Of a DNA stretch of 6,761 bases, positions 1-5,712 are shown piece by piece. How positions within the stretch are numbered: the stretch's first letter is position 1; each line of letters starts with the position of its first letter. Under the pieces are notes generated by a model that did not search any database, was not told the origin of the DNA, and was given only the letters and a program-made list of their open reading frames with translations. The DNA is taken from NCBI GenBank assembly GCA_013153755.1, contig JAADDU010000211.1, positions 1 through 6,761 on the forward strand. The letters run 5' to 3'. Source of the stretch: Campylobacterota bacterium (GTDB taxonomy: Bacteria; Campylobacterota; Campylobacteria; Campylobacterales; Sulfurimonadaceae). The position numbers and the translations under genes were made by a program.

Positions 1-225
1 GAAGGTAGACTACACAAAGAAAATATTTGTTTTCTTTGTTCTTTAAAAATAAAAGATGAAGATATATCTCTCATTAGAGCTTACTTACCAACACATAAAC
101 AATGTTCTCATACCATGGCTATAAATAGAAATGCTTTAAATGAACTTTTTATAAACAAATCCTCCATATTTTTAAATGATAAAGAGGTAGATAGACTTTG
201 GTATGTTTTACTTCAAGGACTTTAA
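1..225 (+). CDS. C-terminal end of an unrecognised protein (5' end outside window)
   Basis: A reading frame is open from the left edge and stops with TAA at 223-225, giving 74 visible residues and no start in the window. I do not recognise the protein. Seventy-four codons without a stop in sequence this AT-rich makes a real coding end likely. The visible part is soluble-looking, with no membrane segment. It has a CxxC pair (residues 10 and 13) and, further on, a HxxCxH cluster (residues 32-37), which could be metal-binding, although three cysteines and two histidines are weak evidence. The end is DRLWYVLLQGL. The gene converges with the YceI-like gene on the minus strand, and the two coding ends overlap by 18 bp (208-225), so no separate terminator fits between them. 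No function is proposed. Confidence 0.6.
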   Translation, partial: EGRLHKENICFLCSLKIKDEDISLIRAYLPTHKQCSHTMAINRNALNELFINKSSIFLNDKEVDRLWYVLLQGL

Positions 226-654
226 AGGCTTAGCACTACATAAAAGAGCTTTTATATGTAATGAAAAACCAACTTTTTTTAACCCTTTATCTAAACCACT
301 AGCACTAAAGTAACCTTTAAAATAGCTATATCTCATAGGTATAACCTCTACAAAGCCATCTTTTTTAAATGCAACTTTAATATCTCCAACTCTTTTATGG
401 TTAAGCCTTTTTTTATCGGCTTTTATATCTATGATTTTTAAATTTCCCATATCTGTACTTATTACTGAACCAACAAGTATGGAGCGAAAATTTTTACCAC
501 TCTTAGCTATAGGCTTATATGATACTTTAGAAAACTCTTTAGAACCTATGTTTAAACTAACATCTCCATACTGGGAAAGTTCACAACCAGTTGATTTATG
601 GCTTGAAAGTAACATGGAAGATAAAAACAAAATACTTATAAAACTTTTTAACAT
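208..654 (-). CDS. Short YceI-like exported protein
   Basis: This 148-residue protein starts with a signal peptide (residues 1 to about 23; Lys3, then a hydrophobic stretch). The mature part starts CELSQYGDV, and further on it reads YKPIAKSGKNFRSILVGS, LKIIDIKAD, IPMRYSY and, near the end, KALLC. That order resembles the periplasmic YceI-like (lipocalin-fold) proteins of Campylobacterota as I recall them, with cysteines near both mature ends (Cys24, Cys139) that could form a disulfide. YceI proteins are usually about 190 residues. Here two internal blocks look missing, near residues 68-72 and 120-129, so the isoprenoid-binding cavity may be reduced. The ATG at 652-654 is chosen because AGAAGG lies 7 nt upstream (662-667). 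The gene is the third of the metK operon, 15 bp after the preceding stop. The STGC sequence before Cys24 is a poor lipobox, so lipidation is not proposed. The family call is an inference from remembered motifs. Confidence 0.58.
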   Translation of the reverse strand: MLKSFISILFLSSMLLSSHKSTGCELSQYGDVSLNIGSKEFSKVSYKPIAKSGKNFRSILVGSVISTDMGNLKIIDIKADKKRLNHKRVGDIKVAFKKDGFVEVIPMRYSYFKGYFSASGLDKGLKKVGFSLHIKALLCSAKPLKSLK

Positions 655-669
655 TAAAGACCCTTCTTT

Positions 670-1272
670 TTATTCAGTTACGCTCATACTAAACTCATTT
701 AATAAAAGTTTTTCATCACTTATACAAGACTTGTAATTACTTATAACATCTGCTTTATATTTTAAGCTTTCTACTTCCCCTTTTGTTTGCTCCATAGAGT
801 TTAACAAGCCCATAAATTCATCATCCATAAAACCATATACTATATTTAGCACTGTGTCATTTGAAGATTCTGCTATGAGATTTATATGGGTTTTATCTTT
901 TAATTTTAGTTGTGCTACTAGAAATGCATCTGAAGATTTATACACTGCATCTAACTTTTTTGTGTCAAAAATTAACTCTATATTTGATGTTATAGAGTTA
1001 TTAAAAACTCTATCTGCATCTATAGTTATTTTTTCATAAAATATATGTGTATCTGACGGTGTGTTAAAACTATATCTTTCTAACTCCAAATACTCATAAT
1101 CTTTTTTATCATCTCTACTTACAAGAGAACCTAATGTAAATGTATTTTTAGCTTTTGTTTTTAGTATAAGATGGTCTTTGTTGTCTATCTCTATAGAATT
1201 TCTACCCATACTAGATAATATAAAAATCAAAACACTTATAACGAAAGCTGCAATAAGAAACTTAGTTATCAT
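670..1272 (-). CDS. Unrecognised single-pass membrane-anchored protein
   Basis: This 200-residue protein is not one I recognise. One strongly hydrophobic segment (about residues 5-22, FLIAAFVISVLIFILSS) follows a short start containing Lys4, which suggests an uncleaved N-terminal anchor with the remainder in the periplasm. The remainder is polar and rich in Asp, Lys, Ser and Asn, with alternating strands around residues 25-150 and a more helical end (about 153-190). It has a single cysteine (Cys183) and no recognisable catalytic motif. Its ATG overlaps the metK stop in ATGA (1269-1272), so translation is probably coupled to metK, and the YceI-like gene follows after 15 bp. The neighbours suggest an envelope role, but nothing in the sequence shows which. 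Confidence is for its being a real gene. Confidence 0.8.
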   Translation of the reverse strand: MITKFLIAAFVISVLIFILSSMGRNSIEIDNKDHLILKTKAKNTFTLGSLVSRDDKKDYEYLELERYSFNTPSDTHIFYEKITIDADRVFNNSITSNIELIFDTKKLDAVYKSSDAFLVAQLKLKDKTHINLIAESSNDTVLNIVYGFMDDEFMGLLNSMEQTKGEVESLKYKADVISNYKSCISDEKLLLNEFSMSVTE

Positions 1273-2468
1273 CTCAACTCTTCAAATATCTCTAAACAAT
1301 CAAGTTTTTCCCAAGGGTAATCACTCTGCCCAACTTGACCCCTTGCTGCTACATCAGCATATAAAAATGTATCTTTTGAAGGTTTATCAAGGCTAAACTT
1401 TTTAGTTATCCAGTTTGGTGTAAGTGGGAAGTTTTGCATCACAAAAGATGAGAGTTTATCATCATCAAGCCCATCACAAACAGTACCATAAGTATCTACT
1501 GCAACTGATGTAGGTTTTGCTACACCTATGGCATAAGAGATTTGAACTACACATTTTTTAGCAAGTCCAGAAGCGACTATATGTTTTGCTATGTATCTTG
1601 CGGCATAAAGACCACTTCTATCCACTTTTGTATAATCTTTTGAGCTTTGCGCTCCCCCACCGATAGGGGAGTAACCACCAAAACTATCCACTATAAGTTT
1701 ACGACCTGTTAAACCACTATCATGAAGTGGAGAGTGGGAAACATATTTGCCTGTTGGGTTTATGTGGATGATACACTCATCTTTGTTATAAAGTTCACTT
1801 GGAAGACCTGCACTATCTATGAGAGTTTGGATAAGCTCTCTTACACTCTCTATACTCATAGTGTTTACACATGGAGCAGAAACAACTATGGTATGGATTT
1901 TTTGTGGTTTAGAATTTTCAAAGTTATCTTTTGAGCCATAATCCATAGTAACTTGTGTTTTTATATCTACACCGAGTTTTGAAGGGTTTTGTTTTGCATA
2001 TTCGTACACTTTTTGCATCAACACTCTTGCATAAGTTATGGCACTTGGCATATAGTTTTTGGTCTCTATATCTGCATAACCAAACATAATCCCCTGATCA
2101 CCTGCTCCAGTTTCGCCATCTTCTTGGTCAACACCTTGGTTTATATCTGGTGATTGAGCATTTAAAAGTACTTGAACCTCTGCATCTTCTGGATGTAGGC
2201 ACTCCTCTTGTGTAAAGTAAGGGTTTCCATCATAACCAATCTCAACTAAAGCATCATGAACGATTTTTTTATAATCCTCTGTTGTCATGTGTGTTTTTGA
2301 TGTAACTTCTCCACCTATAACTATATGCTTTCCAGCCACAAAAACCTCAGATGCAACTCTACTTTTTGCATCTCCAATGATAAGCTTGTCAACTATACTA
2401 TCTGCTATGATGTCTGCTACTTTATCTGGATGACCAGGGCTTACCACTTCACTTGTAAATAGATACAT
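1269..2468 (-). CDS. metK: S-adenosylmethionine synthetase (methionine adenosyltransferase)
   Basis: MetK makes S-adenosylmethionine from methionine and ATP in the cytoplasm, releasing phosphate and pyrophosphate, and supplies the cell's methyl donor. The 399-residue protein is full length for the family. Motifs in order: GHPDK (12-16), QSPDINQGV (105-113), GAGDQG (121-126), DSGLTGRK (250-257), GGGAQSSKD (270-278), KVDRS (281-285) and SYAIGVAKPTSV (311-322). The glycine-rich loop differs from the usual GGGAFSGKD at two places (F to Q, G to S), but its Lys and Asp remain. The same variant loop and the MYLFTSEVVS start occur in Campylobacter jejuni MetK as I recall it. The ATG at 2466-2468 is supported by AAAAGGA 10 nt upstream (2479-2485). 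It is the first gene of a three-gene operon and overlaps the next start by 4 bp. No SAM riboswitch was recognised in the leader. Confidence 0.97.
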   Translation of the reverse strand: MYLFTSEVVSPGHPDKVADIIADSIVDKLIIGDAKSRVASEVFVAGKHIVIGGEVTSKTHMTTEDYKKIVHDALVEIGYDGNPYFTQEECLHPEDAEVQVLLNAQSPDINQGVDQEDGETGAGDQGIMFGYADIETKNYMPSAITYARVLMQKVYEYAKQNPSKLGVDIKTQVTMDYGSKDNFENSKPQKIHTIVVSAPCVNTMSIESVRELIQTLIDSAGLPSELYNKDECIIHINPTGKYVSHSPLHDSGLTGRKLIVDSFGGYSPIGGGAQSSKDYTKVDRSGLYAARYIAKHIVASGLAKKCVVQISYAIGVAKPTSVAVDTYGTVCDGLDDDKLSSFVMQNFPLTPNWITKKFSLDKPSKDTFLYADVAARGQVGQSDYPWEKLDCLEIFEELR

Positions 2469-2530
2469 ACTTTTTAAATCCTTTTAAATTTTAAAACTTT
2501 TTTTACTAACGACATACTTTTTTAATTTTC

Positions 2531-2561
2531 ATAATAGTATCTAAATATTCAAACTTTTCAA
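2531..2561 (-). promoter_or_regulatory. Candidate sigma-70-type promoter for metK
   Basis: On the minus strand TTGAAA (2556-2561) could act as a -35 element. Two overlapping -10 candidates follow: TATTAT (2531-2536, five of six consensus bases, 19-nt spacer) and TACTAT (2534-2539, four of six, 16-nt spacer). Either would start transcription roughly 50-60 bp before the metK ATG. In DNA this AT-rich such matches arise easily by chance, and promoters of this phylum often lack a clear -35 box, so the call is tentative. Confidence 0.35.
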
Positions 2562-2581
2562 AGTAGGAATATCATATTTTT

Positions 2582-2593
2582 TTACTTAAGTAA
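2582..2593. repeat. Perfect 12-bp palindrome TTACTTAAGTAA
   Basis: The 12 bases read the same on both strands, and the site lies just upstream of the candidate metK promoter. A symmetric site here could bind a dimeric regulator, but AT-only stretches make short palindromes common and no regulator is identified. Confidence 0.35.
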
Positions 2594-2651
2594 TGAAGAA
2601 GTGAAGTTAGTTTGGATTTTAAGTAGTAGATTTATTTTTATCTCAAAAAAG

Positions 2652-2665
2652 CACTGCATCTAAAA
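2652..2665. repeat. Solo copy of the post-glnS hairpin arm
   Basis: CACTGCATCTAAAA occurs here and, as its exact reverse complement, at 5099-5112. Its first 13 bases also occur directly at 5085-5097. The match lies in non-coding DNA at both places, and the two places flank glnS. No second arm is visible next to this copy, so it cannot form the same hairpin. It could be a remnant of a terminator or a small intergenic repeat. Confidence 0.5.
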
Positions 2666-2716
2666 TATATTTTTTAATTAAATAAGGGAAGACAACTTAG
2701 TCGTTCGTGTACAGAA

Positions 2717-2749
2717 TATCAAAACTAGTTATTAGCACTAGTTCTGATA
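2717..2749. repeat. Imperfect inverted repeat upstream of glnS
   Basis: The left arm TATCAAAACTAGT (2717-2729) pairs with the right arm ACTAGTTCTGATA (2737-2749) across a 7-nt loop (TATTAGC). One A/C mismatch splits the stem into 7 bp and 5 bp. It lies about 40 bp before the candidate glnS -10 box and more than 150 bp upstream of the candidate metK promoter. No T-run follows on either strand, so it does not look like an intrinsic terminator. An operator, or a hairpin of a small or leader RNA, are the alternatives. Confidence 0.55.
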
Positions 2750-2787
2750 CGCCAACAATCTCTCTACACAAGTTAAGAAAAATTAGA

Positions 2788-2793
2788 TAAAAT
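2788..2793 (+). promoter_or_regulatory. Candidate -10 box for glnS
   Basis: TAAAAT (five of six bases of TATAAT) in the context GATAAAATACC would give a transcript start near 2800, about 25 bases before the ATG. A clear -35 box is absent; the upstream stretch is A/T-rich, as is common in Campylobacterota promoters. Confidence 0.4.
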
Positions 2794-2825
2794 ACCACTT
2801 TTACAATCAAAAAGGTTTAATCATA

Positions 2826-5075
2826 ATGAACGAGAGCAAAAATTTTTTAAGTACTATAGTTGAAAAAGATTTAAAATCAAACAAATATAAAGAGATAGTT
2901 ACAAGATTTCCCCCTGAACCAAACGGTTTTCCCCATATAGGTCATGCAAAATCTATATTTATTAACTTTGGCATAGCACATGATTATAAGGGCAAATGTA
3001 ACCTTAGGATGGACGATACAAACCCAACTAAAGAAGATACAAAGTATGTTGAAGCTCTAAAAGATGCAGTTGAGTGGCTTGGGTATAAGTGGGATGGGGA
3101 TGTTCGTTTTACATCTGATTATTTTGCCAAACTTTACGAGTATGCTATAGAACTTATCAAAATGGAAAAAGCGTATGTTGACTCTCTTGGTGAAGATGAG
3201 ATAAGAGAGTATCGTGGAACTGTTACAGAGGCTGGAAAAAGAAGTAAATATGCTCAGCGTAGCGTAGAAGAGAACTTAGAGCTTTTTGAGAAGATGAAAA
3301 ATGGTGAGTTTAAAGAGGGTGAACATATCCTTAGAGCTAAGATAGATATGTCCTCACCAAATATGAAGATGAGAGACCCACTTTTATACCGCATCAGACA
3401 TGCTCACCATTTCAGAACTGCTGATGAGTGGTCAATCTACCCTATGTATGACTTTGCACACTGTTTATCTGACTACATAGAGGGGGTTTCACACTCCATC
3501 TGTACACTAGAGTTTGAAAATAATCGTGAGATTTATGACTGGGTACTTGACACTCTAAAACTAACACCACCTCGCCCATACCAACATGAGTTTGCAAGAC
3601 TTGGGATAAACTATACCGTTATGAGTAAAAGAAAACTACTTGAACTTGTTGATGGTGGTTATGTAGATGGTTGGGATGACCCTCGTCTGCCAACTATCGC
3701 AGGATACAGAAGAAAAGGTTATACACCTGAATCAATCTTGACTTTTTGTGACCAGATAGGTGTAGCAAAAGCAAACTCAGTGGTTGATGTTTCACAGTTA
3801 GAGTTTTGTATAAGGGATGATTTGAACAAAAAAGTACCTCGTGTTTTATGTGTACTTAACCCTCTTAAAGTGACTATAACAAACTATGAAGGTAGTGAGA
3901 TTATAGATGCACCATATTATCCACATGATGTACCAAAAGAGGGAGATAGAAAACTACCTTTTGGGCGTGAGATATATATAGATAAAGCAGACTTTGAAGA
4001 AAATCCTCCAAAAGGTTACTACCGTCTAACACCAGAGCAACCAGTAAGACTAAGACATGGTTATATCATCTCTTGTGAAGAGGTTATAAAAGATGAAGAT
4101 GGAAACATCACAGAGATAAAAGCCAAGTATTATGCAGATTCTAAAAGTGGAAGTGACACTAGTGGCATAAAAGTAAAAAGTGCTATCCAATGGGTAAGTG
4201 CAAAAGAGGCAAAAGAGGTAGAGGTTAGACTCTATGACAGACTTTTTGCTAACGAAGCACCAGAGGGAGTAGAAGATATAAATCCAAACTCTCTAAAAAT
4301 AATCAAAAATGCTCTTATGGAGCCAGCAGTCATTAGTGACAAGGTAGATGAGAGATTTCAGTTTGAAAGGGAAGGATATTTTTATGCAGATCCAAAAGAC
4401 TATACAGATGAAAAACCAGTTTTCAACAAAATAGTAGGACTTAAAGACTCTTGGGGTAAAAAGAAAAAAACACCACAAAAAAAGGTTGAGCAAAAAGAGA
4501 AAAAAGCACAGATAGATGGGGAAGTAGTACCTATGACTGATGCTCAAAAAACACTTTTTGAGAGATATACAACAGAGTTAAAACTAAATAACGAAGTAGC
4601 AAATACTTTAGCTCGTGATGAGTACCTTTCATCATTTTACCAAGAAGCTCTATCTACTCTTAAAAGCCCTGTAAATTTGGCAAATATCATAACAAATGAA
4701 GTTGCAAGAGAGGTAAAAGAAAAAGGCTCAGATGGGTTAAAATTTACCCCTAAAGAGATAGCAGAGCTTATAAAAATGGTTGATGATGAAAAAATCTCAA
4801 ACAAGATAGCAAAGCAAGTTTTTGAAGAGATGGTAAAATCAGGGGCAAACCCTTCTAAAATAGTTGAAGAAAAAGGGCTTGTTCAAATAAGTGACCCAAC
4901 ACAGATAGAGCCTATCATAGATGAGATAATCATTAAAAACCCTGATAATGTTGAAAAATACAAAGCGGGAAATAAAAAACTTCTTGGCTTTTTTGTGGGG
5001 CAAGTGCTAAAAGCAACAGGTGGAAAAGCAAACCCTAAGATGGTAAATGAGCTTGTAAATCAGAAGTTGAAATAG
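2826..5075 (+). CDS. glnS: Glutaminyl-tRNA synthetase with GatB/YqeY-type C-terminal tail
   Basis: This class I synthetase charges tRNA-Gln with glutamine using ATP. The 749 residues split into three parts. Residues about 20-545 are a GlnRS core that closely parallels the E. coli enzyme: PPEPNGFPHIGH (29-40, with the HIGH motif), LRMDDTNPTKED (60-71), YPMYDFAHC (205-213), VMSKRK (265-270, the KMSKS equivalent) and the beta-barrel anticodon-binding half ending at PVFNKIVGLKDSW (531-543). A lysine-rich linker spans about 545-570. Residues about 571-749 match the helical and tail domains of GatB, for example ISNKIAKQVFEEM (657-669) and the end GKANPKMVNELVNQKL. E. coli GlnRS is about 554 residues; Deinococcus GlnRS is a known case with a similar tail, which helps bind tRNA. 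The ATG at 2826 has AAAAAGG 10 nt upstream. H. pylori and C. jejuni lack GlnRS and use GatCAB, so this lineage differs. The linker holds a possible -1 frameshift site. Confidence 0.96.
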   Translation: MNESKNFLSTIVEKDLKSNKYKEIVTRFPPEPNGFPHIGHAKSIFINFGIAHDYKGKCNLRMDDTNPTKEDTKYVEALKDAVEWLGYKWDGDVRFTSDYFAKLYEYAIELIKMEKAYVDSLGEDEIREYRGTVTEAGKRSKYAQRSVEENLELFEKMKNGEFKEGEHILRAKIDMSSPNMKMRDPLLYRIRHAHHFRTADEWSIYPMYDFAHCLSDYIEGVSHSICTLEFENNREIYDWVLDTLKLTPPRPYQHEFARLGINYTVMSKRKLLELVDGGYVDGWDDPRLPTIAGYRRKGYTPESILTFCDQIGVAKANSVVDVSQLEFCIRDDLNKKVPRVLCVLNPLKVTITNYEGSEIIDAPYYPHDVPKEGDRKLPFGREIYIDKADFEENPPKGYYRLTPEQPVRLRHGYIISCEEVIKDEDGNITEIKAKYYADSKSGSDTSGIKVKSAIQWVSAKEAKEVEVRLYDRLFANEAPEGVEDINPNSLKIIKNALMEPAVISDKVDERFQFEREGYFYADPKDYTDEKPVFNKIVGLKDSWGKKKKTPQKKVEQKEKKAQIDGEVVPMTDAQKTLFERYTTELKLNNEVANTLARDEYLSSFYQEALSTLKSPVNLANIITNEVAREVKEKGSDGLKFTPKEIAELIKMVDDEKISNKIAKQVFEEMVKSGANPSKIVEEKGLVQISDPTQIEPIIDEIIIKNPDNVEKYKAGNKKLLGFFVGQVLKATGGKANPKMVNELVNQKLK
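4478..4484 (+). other. Candidate -1 frameshift heptamer (A AAA AAG) in glnS linker
   Basis: In the glnS reading frame the heptamer reads A-AAA-AAG across codons 551-553, the same form as the E. coli dnaX slippery site. A -1 slip would read GGT then TGA (4484-4489), giving a 554-residue product without the GatB-type tail. TTGAGCA (4486-4492) can pair with TGCTCAA (4541-4547), but it starts only one base after the heptamer and the loop is 48 nt, so it is a weak stimulator candidate. No well-placed upstream Shine-Dalgarno sequence is seen. Lysine-rich linkers in AT-rich genomes can create such a site by chance. Confidence 0.35.
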
Positions 5076-5083
5076 GGGAAATA

Positions 5084-5113
5084 TCACTGCATCTAAACTT
5101 TTAGATGCAGTGA
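5084..5113. terminator. Perfect inverted repeat between convergent genes, likely bidirectional terminator
   Basis: The arms TCACTGCATCTAAA (5084-5097) and TTTAGATGCAGTGA (5100-5113) are perfect reverse complements separated by two bases, so a real RNA hairpin would open the innermost pairs to form its loop. It lies 8 bp after the glnS stop and 14 bp beyond the stop of the YfaZ-like gene on the other strand, the expected place for a shared terminator. Neither strand has a strong T-run directly after the stem, so termination may be weak or the hairpin may mainly protect 3' ends. Confidence 0.6.
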
Positions 5114-5127
5114 ATGAGTCAAATTTA

Positions 5128-5712
5128 CTAAAAAGAAAACCTAAATCCTAAATATACAGAACTATTATAACGGATATCTTTATTTACATAATCAGTTTCT
5201 AGAGATCTAGCACCTAAAATAACGCTTGCATTTTCTATAACCTCTACCTCAAAATTTAAACGATATTCTAAAAAGCTTTTTGCATCTCTCATAGATAAAA
5301 CTTCTGGTGCATAGTAGATAGCTCCATCTATATGCATAGGCATAGAACTAGAAAATGGTAATTTATAACCAACTTCTACACCGATAGGAACACTCATATA
5401 AGATTCTGTTCCGTTAATCTTAACTCCTAAACCTATCGTTAAATCTGTTGATTCTATCTCTCTTTTCATTAGAAAATTCATCTCATAATAATCGTGCATA
5501 TCTGCACTACTAGATAAATCACTATGACTTTTATCAGCATGCAAAAATTTAAAACCAATATGAACACTGTCTTCTTTAGTAGTATCACTAAACTGATGCA
5601 TATCTATCTTTGCACCTATCTCTAAATCTTTATCGTTTATATTAAGTTCTACACTATGCATCGCAAAAAGAGAGATGGAACAAAGTGCAAGAAGTCCGAT
5701 TTTTTTAAACAT
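5128..5712 (-). CDS. YfaZ-like outer-membrane protein
   Basis: This 194-residue protein has a signal peptide (MFKKIGLLALCSISLFA, cleavage near residue 17 or 18), alternating beta strands throughout and a C-terminal phenylalanine (YLGFRFSF), the usual end of an outer-membrane beta-barrel. The YYAPEVLS segment (133-140), followed by an EYRLNFEVEV strand and a GARSLETDY segment (167-175), resembles the E. coli YfaZ family, which has about the same length; the family's function is not known. The ATG at 5710-5712 shares one base with the hldE stop (TAATG), and AAGGA 5 nt upstream lies inside the last hldE codons, so translation is probably coupled to hldE. The central part is unusually rich in His, Asp and Ser (about residues 56-75). 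The family assignment rests on remembered motifs; barrel type and location are better supported. Confidence 0.78.
   Translation of the reverse strand: MFKKIGLLALCSISLFAMHSVELNINDKDLEIGAKIDMHQFSDTTKEDSVHIGFKFLHADKSHSDLSSSADMHDYYEMNFLMKREIESTDLTIGLGVKINGTESYMSVPIGVEVGYKLPFSSSMPMHIDGAIYYAPEVLSMRDAKSFLEYRLNFEVEVIENASVILGARSLETDYVNKDIRYNSSVYLGFRFSF

Larger units (their letters stand above)
2469..2825. other. Divergent metK/glnS intergenic region
   Basis: This 357-bp stretch has no plausible protein gene: every ATG in it is followed by a stop within a few codons. It must hold the promoters for metK (leftward) and glnS (rightward). It is very AT-rich apart from a less AT-biased core at about 2688-2765, which contains the imperfect inverted repeat 2717-2749. 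Outside that repeat, AACTT (2694-2698) can pair with AAGTT (2770-2774) and GTGTA (2707-2711) with TACAC (2765-2769), so the core could be a structured RNA or leader, although these are short helices. A palindrome lies at 2582-2593 and a 14-nt repeat copy at 2652-2665. I recognise no known RNA family here. Confidence 0.7.

Noticed and set aside
583..594. A lipobox (STGC) in the YceI-like protein
   Set aside because: The residue at -3 is Ser instead of Leu or a similar hydrophobic residue, and the cysteine matches the CEL start I recall in non-lipidated YceI-like proteins.
431..736. A 101-codon plus-strand open frame across the junction of the YceI-like gene and the unknown membrane protein gene
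   Set aside because: It runs opposite two well-supported genes, spans their 15-bp gap and has no recognisable product; it is a shadow of the minus-strand genes.
943..954. A third copy of CACTGCATCTAA
   Set aside because: It lies in coding sequence and simply encodes Leu-Asp-Ala-Val on the minus strand with common codons, so it is not counted as part of the intergenic repeat.
2662..2673. Palindrome AAAATATATTTT
   Set aside because: It is a simple A/T run of the kind expected by chance in this intergenic region, with no added support.
2469..2825. A SAM riboswitch controlling metK
   Set aside because: The leader on the metK side is AT-rich, and I recognise no SAM riboswitch core or terminator hairpin with a T-run before the ribosome binding site.
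4293..4547. An 84-codon minus-strand open frame opposite the glnS linker
   Set aside because: Its hydrophobic, Phe-rich translation is the complement of the lysine-rich linker codons of glnS and does not indicate a membrane protein.
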